A stretch of 64,000 bases of DNA from Atopobium sp. (GTDB lineage Bacteria; Actinomycetota; Coriobacteriia; Coriobacteriales; Atopobiaceae). Location of the stretch: contig JABZHR010000004.1 in NCBI GenBank assembly GCA_015258715.1, forward strand, positions 62,001 through 126,000. Reading direction: 5' to 3'. The stretch's first letter is position 1; every line of letters starts with the position of its first letter. The notes beneath the pieces were generated by a model. It did not search any database and had not been told where the DNA came from. It saw only the letters and a list, made by a program, of their open reading frames with translations. Both the position numbers and the translations under genes were made by a program. Shown one piece after another: positions 9,335 to 18,303 of the stretch.

Positions 9335-10066
9335 TTAATTTTTAAGCTCAGAAATGATGGCTTCAAATGCTTCGACTGGATCGTTTGCGCAGGTAATTGG
9401 CCTACCAACTACCAATTTGCTTGCTCCGGCCTTAATTGCTGCAGAAGGTGTGGAGATTCTGACTTGATCGCCCTTCTCGGCACCCTCTGGACGTACTCCG
9501 GGAGTCACGATGAGCGCATTTGGTCCCAAAAGCTCTCTCATCTCCTGTGCTTCCTGAGGCGAGCAGACAATTCCATCGGCGCCAGCGCTGTAAGAAAGAG
9601 ACGCCAAACGAGCAACCTCGTCCTTAATAGATCCGTCTACGCCAATGGAGTGAAGCGCATCCTCATCCATGCTGGTAAGCACAGAGATAGCCACCAGCTT
9701 GGTGCGACCGGACTCATCAACGCCACGCTCTGCTGCAGCCTCTTCTGCACCTTCGCGACCAGCAGAGATCATCTGAGCAGTTCCCAGGCCATGGATAGAT
9801 AAGATGTCTGCACCAGAAAGCGATGCAGAGTGGACAGCGCCTTTGACCTGGAATGGAATGTCGTGCACTTTAAGGTCAAGAAACACCTTGAAGCCACGTG
9901 CGTGCATCTCATCTACCATCGAGGGTCCGTAGCGATAAAAAAGCGTCATGCCAACCTTAACCCAGCGCGCATGGCCGGCGAGAAGATCGGTGAGCTCCAG
10001 AGCTCTTTCTCTTGTGCAATCAAGCGCAACAATAACGGCGTCGCGTGCCTGCTCGTCTGTTAGCAT
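9335..10066 (-). CDS. pyrF: Orotidine 5'-phosphate decarboxylase
   Basis: A 243-residue TIM-barrel enzyme that decarboxylates OMP to UMP, the last step of de novo UMP synthesis. The catalytic motif DLKVHDIPFQV is at about residues 66-76. The phosphate-binding end (VTPGVRPEG, then VVGRPIT) is intact. It overlaps pyrD by 7 bp and is the last gene of the pyrimidine operon. An AT-rich, imperfect hairpin at about 9273-9303 downstream could end transcription, but it is weak. Confidence 0.96.
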   Translation of the reverse strand: MLTDEQARDAVIVALDCTRERALELTDLLAGHARWVKVGMTLFYRYGPSMVDEMHARGFKVFLDLKVHDIPFQVKGAVHSASLSGADILSIHGLGTAQMISAGREGAEEAAAERGVDESGRTKLVAISVLTSMDEDALHSIGVDGSIKDEVARLASLSYSAGADGIVCSPQEAQEMRELLGPNALIVTPGVRPEGAEKGDQVRISTPSAAIKAGASKLVVGRPITCANDPVEAFEAIISELKN

Positions 10067-10986
10067 TCAACAGCTCCAATCAGCTCGTGGATGTCAGATA
10101 CTCCCTGAGACTTTGCCCAGTCAGTAAGCTCGTTCAGAATACGTGGAGCGCACATCGGGTCGTAAAGGTTTGCAGAACCCACCGAGACAGCCGTAGCGCC
10201 CGCAAGAATAAACTCTGCAGCATCTTCGCCTGTTTCTACGCCGCCAACGCCGCAGATAGGAATGGAGACCGCTTGTGCACACTCCCAAACCATACGAACT
10301 GCAGCGTTATGGCAGAGAGGACCACTGAGGCCGCCAGTTGGCTTAGAGAGCCTGCTCTTTCTGGTGTGGACATTAATTGACATGCCTGGAATAGAGTTGA
10401 TTAACGTAAGACCATCAGCGCCTGCGGCCTCAAAAGCCTTACCAATCTCGGCAACATTGACGGGGGCCATCTTAACCAGAATGGGCAGCTTTGTCAGAGG
10501 ACGAACTGCTTTCATAATCTCTGTAGCCTGCTCTGGAGTACCACCGAGGGGCTTACCGCCCTTCTCGAGATTTGGACAACTCACGTTAAGTTCAATGCCC
10601 GAGACGTGTGGGTGTAGCTCTTCAAGACGCTCGACAACTTCGATCATCTCCTGAACGGAGTGTGCCGCCATCTGCATAATGACGCGCGTACCGCGGCCCT
10701 CAAGGTCCTTCATGTAGTCATCGGTATGGGCGATAAAATCGTCCACGCCAGGGTTAGCAAGGCCAACGCTGTTCATCATGCCGCCGTTGAGCTCGCACAT
10801 ACGAGGGGCTGGGTTTCCTTCCCAAGGAACGCGAGCAACGCCCTTCATGGTAATTGCGCCAAGCAGAGAAACGTCGTAGAAGCCCTCAAACTGCCAACCG
10901 TAGCCAAAGGTACCCGCAGCAGTATTGATAGGGTTTTTCATCTGGATGCCGCCAAGATTGACGGCCATTTTTACCTGATCTACCAT
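10060..10986 (-). CDS. pyrD: Dihydroorotate dehydrogenase catalytic subunit, class 1B
   Basis: A 308-residue FMN barrel oxidising dihydroorotate to orotate. The N-terminus NPINTAAGTFGYG and the cysteine in NVSCPNLEKGGKPLGG (the class 1 active-site base) place it in class 1. The adjacent pyrK makes it class 1B, which passes electrons to NAD through an FAD/2Fe-2S partner. It overlaps pyrK by 7 bp and pyrF by 7 bp, so all three are probably translationally coupled. Confidence 0.96.
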   Translation of the reverse strand: MVDQVKMAVNLGGIQMKNPINTAAGTFGYGWQFEGFYDVSLLGAITMKGVARVPWEGNPAPRMCELNGGMMNSVGLANPGVDDFIAHTDDYMKDLEGRGTRVIMQMAAHSVQEMIEVVERLEELHPHVSGIELNVSCPNLEKGGKPLGGTPEQATEIMKAVRPLTKLPILVKMAPVNVAEIGKAFEAAGADGLTLINSIPGMSINVHTRKSRLSKPTGGLSGPLCHNAAVRMVWECAQAVSIPICGVGGVETGEDAAEFILAGATAVSVGSANLYDPMCAPRILNELTDWAKSQGVSDIHELIGAVEC

Positions 10987-11774
10987 GCGATCTCCTTTGC
11001 CTCAAAGACAGGTCCAACCATGCAAGCAGACGCATAGCCGCCCTTAGCAAGTGGGACATTGCAGGTATTACATGCACCAAAGGCGCAGCTCATCATACGC
11101 TCCATAGAAACCTGGCAGGCAACGTTGTTGGCAATTGCAAGCTTGGCCACGCTTTTCATCATAGGCTCTGGACCGCAGGTATATATAGCGTCCCAAGCAC
11201 CTTGGCTCAAAGGTTCCTCCAAAGCTGCTGTTACAAAACCCTTGGTACCCTTAGAACCATCATCTGTTGTGACGTACACGTTCTGTGCGCCTAGCGCGAG
11301 AAGATCTTCTTCTCCAAAGAGTTTCTCGGCAGTCTGTGCACCAATAACCGCGTCAAACTCAACACCAAGCTCAGTAAGCTTGCGCGCTGCAGCGATGATT
11401 GGCGTGATGCCCACACCGCCTGCTACCAGCACACTTCTCTTGCTTGAAGCGTTGAGTCGCCAGGGACGACCGCACGGAGCTGTCATGTCGCTGGTATCCC
11501 CTGGCTTCATCTGTGAAAGCCTGCGTGTGCCCTCGCCCACTGTTGCGTAAATAAGCTCAAGCGTATCAGTTGCTTTATCAGCAAGCGAGAAGGACAGTGG
11601 GATGCGAAGAATATGGCGCTTATCGCCTGGGACATTGACGTTTACAAACTGGCCAGGCTCCAAGGACTTACAAAGACCTGGTACCTCAAGCTGAGCTCTA
11701 TACAGATTCTGGGCAACCTGGGTATTGCTCAGAACTGTAAAGTCAAATACCTGTACATTTCCACGTAGTGGCAT
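10980..11774 (-). CDS. pyrK: Dihydroorotate dehydrogenase electron-transfer subunit
   Basis: A 264-residue ferredoxin-reductase-like protein. It has an FAD-binding barrel (LRIPLSFS), an NAD-binding segment (VLVAGGVGITPI) and a C-terminal cysteine cluster for the 2Fe-2S centre (CAFGACNTC plus a final Cys in YASACMVGP). It shuttles electrons from PyrD to NAD+. The start overlaps the pyrC stop by 1 bp (TAATG), and the 3' end overlaps pyrD. Confidence 0.95.
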   Translation of the reverse strand: MPLRGNVQVFDFTVLSNTQVAQNLYRAQLEVPGLCKSLEPGQFVNVNVPGDKRHILRIPLSFSLADKATDTLELIYATVGEGTRRLSQMKPGDTSDMTAPCGRPWRLNASSKRSVLVAGGVGITPIIAAARKLTELGVEFDAVIGAQTAEKLFGEEDLLALGAQNVYVTTDDGSKGTKGFVTAALEEPLSQGAWDAIYTCGPEPMMKSVAKLAIANNVACQVSMERMMSCAFGACNTCNVPLAKGGYASACMVGPVFEAKEIAW

Positions 11775-13081
11775 TACTTTTCCCCTCCAGGAACAACTAC
11801 CTCATTGGCAAGAACACGCTTGCCGTCAACAAACACATCAGTTGCAACGCCATAAAGCTCTGCGCCAATAAAGGCCGAGTTCTTAGACTTGCTCTCAAAA
11901 TACTCTGATGTAATCTGAACCTTCTTTTCTGGGTCAAAAAGGGTCAGATCAGCCTTATAGCCAGCAGCAATCTTAACTGGCTCAAGGCGCAGAATACGAC
12001 GAGGATTCACGGCCATTGCGCGAACAAGACCAGTGTAGGACAGCTTGTTGGTGCGCACCATATTAGTGATCATCAGAGGCAGCGAGGTCTCAAGACCAAT
12101 GCAGCCAAAGTAAGAGATTTCCCACTCACAGTCCTTCTCGTGAGCTGCATGAGGTGCATGGTCGGTAACAATGCAATCAACCGTACCATCTGCAACAGCA
12201 GCCTGAAGTGCAAGCGCATCCTCAGCGGTTCTGAGCGGCGGATTCATCTTAAGGTTGGTGTTATAGGTATCGGTGATGTCATCCTCGGACAAGAAAAGAT
12301 GGTGAGGGCAAACCTCTGCGGTAACAGGCAGACCTTCCTTCTTAGCTGCGCGCACCAGCTCTGCTCCCCTGCCCGTTGAAATGTGGCAGATGTGCAGTGG
12401 ACAGCCGGTAAGGCGGCAAAGATCAATGTCTCTGGAAATCTCCAGCTCCTCGCCAAGTGCTGGCCAACCAAACATACCTAGACGCGTGCTTGCGCGGCCC
12501 TCGTTAACAACGCCGCCAGCACTGATGGACTCAATCTCGCAGTGAGCGGCAACAACGCGGTCAAACTGGGAAACGTACTCCATAACGGTGCGCATCATAC
12601 CAGCGCTTTGGACACCGTGGCCGTCATCAGAGAATGCGGATGCTCCCTCGTCAACCATGTTGCCAATCTCAGCAAGCTCTTGTCCCTTAGAGCCCTTGGT
12701 AAGGGCACCCATAGGACGAACATGAATCAAGCCGACCTCATTGCCGCGATCAATCTGGAAGCGAACAGCTGGTCCATTATCGGTAACAGGATTGGTGTTT
12801 GGCATAGTAGCAACATCAGTAAAGCCACCGTGAACCGCAGCTCTAGAGCCCGACTCAATAGTCTCTTTGTACTCAAAGCCAGGGTCTCTAAAGTGGACGT
12901 GCATATCAACAAGGCCAGGTGCTAGTACCTTACCTTTTGCATCAATAACGGTATCGCCCTCTTGAGGTGCAACAGTTGCTGCAACTTCAGCAATAGTTTC
13001 TCCCTCAATACGAACGTCCATTACGGCATCAAGGTTAAGCTGTGGGTCTACAACACGTGCGCCCTTAAGCAGAAATGCCAT
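11774..13081 (-). CDS. pyrC: Dihydroorotase
   Basis: A 435-residue class I dihydroorotase of the amidohydrolase superfamily, which closes carbamoyl-aspartate to dihydroorotate. Metal ligands are visible in DMHVHFRDPG near residue 58, in HCEIES and HICHIST, and in the catalytic loop VTDHAPHAAHEK near 305. Family length is normal. The start overlaps the 3' end of pyrB by 17 bp. Confidence 0.96.
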   Translation of the reverse strand: MAFLLKGARVVDPQLNLDAVMDVRIEGETIAEVAATVAPQEGDTVIDAKGKVLAPGLVDMHVHFRDPGFEYKETIESGSRAAVHGGFTDVATMPNTNPVTDNGPAVRFQIDRGNEVGLIHVRPMGALTKGSKGQELAEIGNMVDEGASAFSDDGHGVQSAGMMRTVMEYVSQFDRVVAAHCEIESISAGGVVNEGRASTRLGMFGWPALGEELEISRDIDLCRLTGCPLHICHISTGRGAELVRAAKKEGLPVTAEVCPHHLFLSEDDITDTYNTNLKMNPPLRTAEDALALQAAVADGTVDCIVTDHAPHAAHEKDCEWEISYFGCIGLETSLPLMITNMVRTNKLSYTGLVRAMAVNPRRILRLEPVKIAAGYKADLTLFDPEKKVQITSEYFESKSKNSAFIGAELYGVATDVFVDGKRVLANEVVVPGGEK

Positions 13082-14000
13082 CAGAGTCTCCTCCCAAAAG
13101 CAGGTACATTGCGGCCATGCGCGTCAAAACGCCTGCATTGACCTGGTCAAGAATACGAGAGCGAGCGCAATCGGCCACCTCGCTGTTAATCTCCATACCG
13201 CGATTCATTGGTCCTGGGTGGCAGATAATTGCCTCAGGCTTCATCAGCTTGCTGCGTCGCTCGTCAAGGCCCCAAAGCCTGTTGTACTCACGGCGAGAAG
13301 GAATAGGAGCTCCTTCCATACGCTCCAGCTGCACGCGAAGCATGTACACGACATCTACATCACCAATGACTTCATCAAAGTGTGAGGTCTGAGAGCAACC
13401 AAACCAACTTGGATCGTCTACGTGGAATGTTGGAGGACCAACCAGAACAACCTCTGCGCCCATAGTCTTAAGTGCTGGCACCAAAGAACCAACAACGCGA
13501 CTGTGAGAAAGGTCGCCAACAATGGCAACCTTAAGGCCGTCTAAGTGTCCAAAGTTCTTGCGAATGGTATAGAGGTCAAGCATTGCCTGCGTTGGGTGCT
13601 GATGCTTACCGTCACCAGCATTGATGACAACGGCATCAGTGTGCTCGATAATCTTTTGTGGCGTACCTGCAAGTCTTGCGCGGCAGATAAACATGTCAAC
13701 GTTCATGGCGTCGATAGTTTGAATGGTGTCTGCCAGCGACTCTCCCTTAACAACAGACGAGGTTGAACCTCCCATGTTCAGAGCATCAGCAGAGAGGCGT
13801 TTCTCGGCAAGCTCAAATGAAGAGCGAGTCCTGGTAGAAGGCTCCAAAAACAGATTGACAATGGTGCGGCCGCGAAGTGCTGGGACCTTTTTAATGTCTC
13901 TGTTATTTACCGCTTCAAACGACTGAGCAGTATCAAGAATCTGCTGAATGTCGTCACGAGTCAAACTGTTTGTATCAATCAAATGTTTAACCGAAAGCAT
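13065..14000 (-). CDS. pyrB: Aspartate carbamoyltransferase catalytic chain
   Basis: A 311-residue transcarbamylase joining carbamoyl phosphate and aspartate. The carbamoyl-phosphate signature FLEPSTRTRSSFE lies at about residues 52-64. Also present are HPTQAMLDLYTI, GDLSHSRVVGSLV and HPGPMNRG. No regulatory chain gene (pyrI) is adjacent, as expected for the unregulated Bacillus-type enzyme. The start overlaps the pyrR stop by 1 bp. Confidence 0.96.
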   Translation of the reverse strand: MLSVKHLIDTNSLTRDDIQQILDTAQSFEAVNNRDIKKVPALRGRTIVNLFLEPSTRTRSSFELAEKRLSADALNMGGSTSSVVKGESLADTIQTIDAMNVDMFICRARLAGTPQKIIEHTDAVVINAGDGKHQHPTQAMLDLYTIRKNFGHLDGLKVAIVGDLSHSRVVGSLVPALKTMGAEVVLVGPPTFHVDDPSWFGCSQTSHFDEVIGDVDVVYMLRVQLERMEGAPIPSRREYNRLWGLDERRSKLMKPEAIICHPGPMNRGMEINSEVADCARSRILDQVNAGVLTRMAAMYLLLGGDSDGISA

Positions 14001-14575
14001 TAGTTTCCTCCCTCAATAAAGGGGTCAGAAAAGTCAGCTTCATACAGCAAGACGCAGTCCTGACCATCAATTTCTTTAACATTTAAGCTGACTACCTGGC
14101 TCTTTGATGAAGGAACGTTCTTTCCCACATAGTCAGGTCTAATAGGAAGCTCTCGGTGACCGCGATCAACTACTACGGCCAACTGAACACGCTCAGGGCG
14201 GCCGTAATCAATGAGGGCGTCAAGCGCTGCTCTGATAGTTCTTCCGGTCTGAAGAACGTCATCTACCAGCACAACACTTGTGCCCGTAATATCAAAATCG
14301 ATATTAGTTGCATGAAGTACCGGTGCAGTGTTTCTTCTAAAATCATCGCGATAAAAACTGATATCAAGTGAGCCAACTTTTGGCTTACATCCGGTAAAGC
14401 TCAAAATCTTTTCCGCAAGGCGAGAAGCCAAAACTTCTCCACGGCGAATAATGCCTACGAGAGCAACGTTTTCAATTGAATCGTTATTCTCGACAATTTC
14501 GTGAGCAATTCGTGTAAGCATGCGGTCAAGGGACTGCTCGTCCACAATGAGAGAGTGCGAACCTTCTTGAGCCAT
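14000..14575 (-). CDS. pyrR: PyrR pyrimidine attenuation regulator / uracil phosphoribosyltransferase
   Basis: A 191-residue phosphoribosyltransferase-fold protein with the PRPP loop VVLVDDVLQTGRTIRAALDAL near residue 103. In Bacillus, PyrR binds pyr mRNA when UMP is plentiful and lets a terminator form. In mycobacteria it acts on translation. It is first in the operon, with GGAGG 4 nt before the ATG. Just upstream lies a terminator-like hairpin whose T run abuts the ribosome site, so autoregulation by attenuation is the likely mode here. Confidence 0.95.
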   Translation of the reverse strand: MAQEGSHSLIVDEQSLDRMLTRIAHEIVENNDSIENVALVGIIRRGEVLASRLAEKILSFTGCKPKVGSLDISFYRDDFRRNTAPVLHATNIDFDITGTSVVLVDDVLQTGRTIRAALDALIDYGRPERVQLAVVVDRGHRELPIRPDYVGKNVPSSKSQVVSLNVKEIDGQDCVLLYEADFSDPFIEGGN

Positions 14576-14728
14576 AGCGCCTCCAATAAAAAAGATACCT
14601 CACCTGACCAGGCACAAGGTATCCAAAAGGCAAAACTATGACTATGAGCCTTACGGGTATCTCGTACCACATTTAAAGACACACATATTGTACTCGTATG
14701 TAACCTAACTTTTGGTTAGGAATTTAAA
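14576..14728 (-). promoter_or_regulatory. pyr operon leader with attenuator-like structure
   Basis: The minus-strand leader between the ABC ATPase gene and pyrR holds, in transcript order: a small hairpin (704-720, arm CCTAAC), an upstream GATACC copy (about 14657-14662), then a terminator hairpin at 14588-14624. The terminator also starts with GATACC and closes with GGTATC. The upstream GATACC could pair with the same GGTATC and so act as an antiterminator. The canonical Bacillus PyrR-binding loop is not clearly recognisable. The existence of the structure is seen; its response to UMP is inferred. Confidence 0.55.
14588..14624 (-). terminator. Terminator hairpin in the pyr leader (candidate attenuator)
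   Basis: A minus-strand stem opening with GATACCT and closing with AGGTATC has an inner CCTG/CAGG pairing and is followed by six Ts. It ends only 12 nt before the pyrR start, so it most likely serves conditional termination rather than simple ending of the upstream gene. Confidence 0.65.
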
Positions 14729-15832
14729 TTATCTCTTGAGGTGCTCGTAAGCTTCACAAACTTCATCCACAGGACCAAGCATGCGCTGCTTGCCCTTCTC
14801 AATCCAAATGGCACGGTCACAAATGCGCTGGACCAGGTCAATGGAGTGAGAAACCAGAAGAACCGTAACATTATTAGAAGCAACCAGCTCTTTGATGCGG
14901 TTCTCGCACTTTTGCTGGAAGAGGAAGTCTCCTACCGAGAGTGTCTCATCAACAATGAGCAGGTCAGGCTCTGTAACGGTGGCAATTGCAAAGGCAATAC
15001 GTGCCACCATACCAGACGAGTAGTTCTTGAGTGGCATGTCCATAAAGCCCTCAAGCTCAGCAAACTCTACAATCTGGTCAAAGTGCGAGTCAATAAACTC
15101 CTTCTTGTAACCAAGAAGAGCGCCATTGAGGTAGATGTTCTCTTTAGCAGTCAGTTCCATGTCAAAGCCAGCACCAAGCTCAATAAGAGGCGCAATAGTA
15201 CCTTTAACCTCACAAGTTCCCTTAGAAGGCTCCAGTACGCCCGCAATGATTTTGAGCATGGTAGACTTACCGGAACCGTTGGTGCCCACCAGGCCAAAAG
15301 CCTCGCCACGCTTTACCTCAAACGAGATGTCATCAAGAGCCTTGAACTCCTTAAAGGCTACCTCGCCGCGTGCAAAAGCAATAAAGTACTCTTTCAGCGA
15401 GTTGAACTGCTCAGAGGCAATGTTAAAAATCTCTGAAACACCGTTTACCGCAACAACGGTCTCTGCGTCTTCAGAGGGAAGCGGTGGACGCATAAAATCG
15501 TCATCGCCAGCAACAACTACCCAGGCAGTAACTGTCTGAGGGTTGTTGTGTGTGTCAAATGCATCAATGTAGAGATGATAGCGACCAGGCTCTGGGAAGG
15601 TATATGTCCACGACGTATTAGGAATTGAATCACCAAATTGATGCTCTGTGGTATCCCAAAAACCCTCATCCCAACGGTCGTTCAAACTCCACACATAGTG
15701 GAATTTAAAGCCCTCAGGGTCTGCACCAATAATCTTAGGAGTAGCAGTTACAGTCTCTCCTGCACGAATCTCGTGCGTATCCAAGGAAACCTGAACTGAC
15801 CAGCCTAACTCTTTATTTGGTGACTCAGACAT
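14729..15832 (-). CDS. Wzt/TagH-like polysaccharide-export ABC ATPase with extra N-terminal domain
   Basis: A 367-residue protein. Residues about 150-367 form an ABC ATPase: Walker A GTNGSGKST at 183-191, signature YSSGMVARIAFA, Walker B LLIVDETLSVGD, H-loop VSHS. They resemble the Wzt/TagH/RfbB class that powers export of O-antigen or teichoic acid. Residues about 10-108 form an aromatic beta-rich region (HYVWSLNDRW, then PGRYHLYIDAF) resembling PKD or triple-tyrosine folds, with no signal peptide. Wzt proteins normally carry a sugar-binding domain at the C-terminus, not the N-terminus. No permease gene is adjacent. The substrate is unknown. Confidence 0.75.
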   Translation of the reverse strand: MSESPNKELGWSVQVSLDTHEIRAGETVTATPKIIGADPEGFKFHYVWSLNDRWDEGFWDTTEHQFGDSIPNTSWTYTFPEPGRYHLYIDAFDTHNNPQTVTAWVVVAGDDDFMRPPLPSEDAETVVAVNGVSEIFNIASEQFNSLKEYFIAFARGEVAFKEFKALDDISFEVKRGEAFGLVGTNGSGKSTMLKIIAGVLEPSKGTCEVKGTIAPLIELGAGFDMELTAKENIYLNGALLGYKKEFIDSHFDQIVEFAELEGFMDMPLKNYSSGMVARIAFAIATVTEPDLLIVDETLSVGDFLFQQKCENRIKELVASNNVTVLLVSHSIDLVQRICDRAIWIEKGKQRMLGPVDEVCEAYEHLKR

Positions 15833-15908
15833 ACAACTCCTCTAATCAACTATTGCCTGAACAGTATAGCTGATTATGGCGAGAAACCCGACTTTTTAAG
15901 AGACTTCT

Positions 15909-16937
15909 CTACTTCTGTGGTGCCGCTGTGGTGGTACGAACAATAAGCTGTGGAGCAATTCTAATTGCTTCAGGCTCATACCCCGCCTCAGATGCACGTA
16001 TTGCATGCTCAAGTGCCACACGACCGCGCTCTAGGAGATTAAAGCGTACGGTGGTCAAAGAGAAGTTTGGCAGATAGTCTTCAAGAGAGTCGTCAACACC
16101 AACAACGCTCACGTCTTCCGGCACGCTCAGTCCCACTTCTTCAAATGCCGCAATGATACCTAGCGCCATCTGGTCGTTTGCTGCATAGACCGCAGTAAAA
16201 TCACGAGTTTCTCGCAGTTTTTTACCAATTTCATAGCCGCTGTTAGCAGTCCAATCGCCAGCAAGTGGCTCAACAATTTCCAGACCATACTCAGACATGG
16301 CATCTCGCCAGCCCTTCTCGCGAAATTGTGAGTCAATGGAGTATGAAGGGCCTGCTACAAAACGGATTTTGCGATGACCAAGCTCGTAGAGGTGGTCAAT
16401 AACAAGCTTTGAACAACCATACTGATCTGAGTCAACAGTTGTGCAATAAGGATGCTCATGCATAGTAAGAAGAACAGTTCCAAGGCCTGGCTGCGGCACA
16501 AATGATTCAAAGTCTGATGCCATAAGGCTCATGCTAATAATCATGCCGTCAACGGGAAGATTGGACATACGATGAGAAATGTCCTGCAGGCACAAGCCGT
16601 CGTCGGAGCCTTTCTCAATCATCGTAATTGCATATTCGTGCTCACGAGCTGCAGAAACAATGCCATCAAGCGTGGCTAAGTTACCAAACTCGCGAATGTC
16701 GTACAAGCAAAGTCCCACCGATTGATACGAGCCAGATCTCAACGATCTACCCGCAAAGCTTGGCCTAAAGCCCATAGACTCCATTGCTGCCTGGACTTTT
16801 TCTCGCGTAGCCTTGCTGACGTTCTGGGCGCCATTAGCAACACGAGATACGGTCTGCTGAGAAACACCAGCAACTTGCGCAACATCAGCCATTGAAACAG
16901 AGCGCTTATTTAAGCTAGAACTATGCGAGCGAGTCAC
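15909..16937 (-). CDS. LacI-family regulator, probable galactose regulon repressor
   Basis: A 342-residue LacI/GalR protein. The N-terminal helix-turn-helix and hinge are at about residues 15-65 (MADVAQVAGVSQQTVSRVAN), followed by a periplasmic-binding-protein-like effector domain. It is divergent from galM, and an operator-like sequence lies 22 bp before its own start. The same 15-mer lies before galM and before mglB, so the regulon probably covers galactose uptake and catabolism plus autoregulation. The effector (galactose or a derivative) is inferred from context. Confidence 0.88.
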   Translation of the reverse strand: MTRSHSSSLNKRSVSMADVAQVAGVSQQTVSRVANGAQNVSKATREKVQAAMESMGFRPSFAGRSLRSGSYQSVGLCLYDIREFGNLATLDGIVSAAREHEYAITMIEKGSDDGLCLQDISHRMSNLPVDGMIISMSLMASDFESFVPQPGLGTVLLTMHEHPYCTTVDSDQYGCSKLVIDHLYELGHRKIRFVAGPSYSIDSQFREKGWRDAMSEYGLEIVEPLAGDWTANSGYEIGKKLRETRDFTAVYAANDQMALGIIAAFEEVGLSVPEDVSVVGVDDSLEDYLPNFSLTTVRFNLLERGRVALEHAIRASEAGYEPEAIRIAPQLIVRTTTAAPQK

Positions 16938-16958
16938 GAATTCCTCCGATTATCTGCT

Positions 16959-16973
16959 TGTTTACGTACTCAT
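16959..16973. promoter_or_regulatory. Operator copy 1 (before lacI-type gene)
   Basis: On the minus strand this reads ATGAGTACGTAAACA, differing by one base from the two other copies at 17146 and 26366. It is a partly palindromic LacI-type site centred on ACGT. A shared CCTGTTAGT precedes both this copy and the galM copy. Confidence 0.65.
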
Positions 16974-17145
16974 ACTAACAGGCAGATTGACATAACGCGA
17001 TAAAATTGCATATTTATCAGCAAATTAAACGCTCACGGTAAAAAAAGAACCGTTCGGCGAGAAGGACTTTTGACCTGCGCTCTAACCGTTTGCCCCCGCA
17101 AAAATACCACTGACTGAAAACTTAATAATTTCCTGTTAGTTCGTT

Positions 17146-17160
17146 ATGAGTACGTTAACA
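17146..17160. promoter_or_regulatory. Operator copy 2 (before galM-galK-galT)
   Basis: ATGAGTACGTTAACA on the plus strand ends 43 bp before the galM ATG. It is identical over 15 bp to the copy in front of mglB, more than 9 kb away. The position fits repression of the gal operon promoter, although no clear -35/-10 pair was identified. Confidence 0.68.
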
Positions 17161-17203
17161 TAGTAGGGGTAATGCACTATGAGTGGTATCTCGGAGGTAT
17201 CCG

Positions 17204-18262
17204 ATGATTGATGTTCGACCTTTTGATAGTTTTGTTAACTCCCCTGCTGCGCTTACCTATACTATTCGCGGCGCTCATTCAGCAGTTAAATTGAGCAATT
17301 TTGGTGCAACCATTCTTGGCATTTCTGTACCAGATATCTATGGCACACAAGCAGATGTCGTTCTTGGCTATGGCTTGTTTGACTTGTATTTAGATAACCC
17401 AGCTTGTTTTGGCGCTTCCATTGGACCTTCTGCTAATCGAGCAGATAAAGCAGAGATTCCGCTTAATGGAGTTGTCTATCACCTTCCTAAAAACAACGGT
17501 CCAGACAATCAAAATAACCTGCACACTGATCTTGTTGCTGGTATCCATAAGCGCATTTGGCAGGCAGAAATCGATGAAGCGCGTAATACGGTAACCTTTA
17601 GCATTGACCTGGTAGATGGAGAATATGGACTGCCAGGAAACCGTCATATTACTGCGGCCTATACGCTTGTTGAAGAAGCCTCACAGTCAACGCTAAATCT
17701 TACGTATACCTGCACAACTGATGCTGCAACTTTTGTAAACATAACCAACCATGTCTACTTTAACCTCAACGGTCATGATTCTGGTGATGTTCTTGGTCAC
17801 CAACTTACTATCCATGCAGACTCATACCTGCCTCTACGAGATGACTCGGTTTCTGTAGGAACCATAGATTCTGTCACAGGAACTCCTTTTGATTTCCGCA
17901 CACCTAAGACCATTGGCAAAGATCTTGACGCAGATAATGAGCAGCTCAAAATTGCTCGCGGCTATGATCACTGCTTTGCCATTACTAACTATGAAAACGG
18001 GCAGCTACGCCCCGCCCTTCTCGCCACATCAGAAAGCGGACGCTCACTAGAAATTCAAATTACCGCTCCTGGCGCCCATCTGTATACCGGTAACTGGATT
18101 GATGAGGCACGTGCAAAAGACGGCGCTATTTATAAGCCCCAGGCTGGTTTTGCATTTGAGAGCGAGTTTTATCCAGATTGTGCTCACCATGCAGAGTGGC
18201 CTCAGCCTACCTGCACGCCTGAGCAGCCATACAGCTCACAGATTGTTTATCGATTCTTTTAA
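17204..18262 (+). CDS. galM: Aldose 1-epimerase (galactose mutarotase)
   Basis: A 352-residue beta-sandwich mutarotase converting beta- to alpha-galactose for galactokinase. Catalytic-region motifs are SANRAD near residue 80, NHVYFNLNGH (active-site His) near 180, GYDHCF (Asp) and GFAFESEFYPD (Glu base) near 315. ATG 17204 is preferred because GGAGG lies 6 nt upstream; an in-frame GTG at 17183 lacks a site. It is first in galM-galK-galT, with 41 bp to galK. Confidence 0.93.
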   Translation: MIDVRPFDSFVNSPAALTYTIRGAHSAVKLSNFGATILGISVPDIYGTQADVVLGYGLFDLYLDNPACFGASIGPSANRADKAEIPLNGVVYHLPKNNGPDNQNNLHTDLVAGIHKRIWQAEIDEARNTVTFSIDLVDGEYGLPGNRHITAAYTLVEEASQSTLNLTYTCTTDAATFVNITNHVYFNLNGHDSGDVLGHQLTIHADSYLPLRDDSVSVGTIDSVTGTPFDFRTPKTIGKDLDADNEQLKIARGYDHCFAITNYENGQLRPALLATSESGRSLEIQITAPGAHLYTGNWIDEARAKDGAIYKPQAGFAFESEFYPDCAHHAEWPQPTCTPEQPYSSQIVYRFF

Positions 18263-18303
18263 GGTTCACGTAGCTTCACAAGCATCACAGGGAAAGGAAC
18301 ACC

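Noticed and set aside
17161..17203. GTG start for galM at 17183
   Set aside because: The later ATG at 17204 has GGAGG 6 nt upstream, while the GTG has no site and the added residues do not fit the family.
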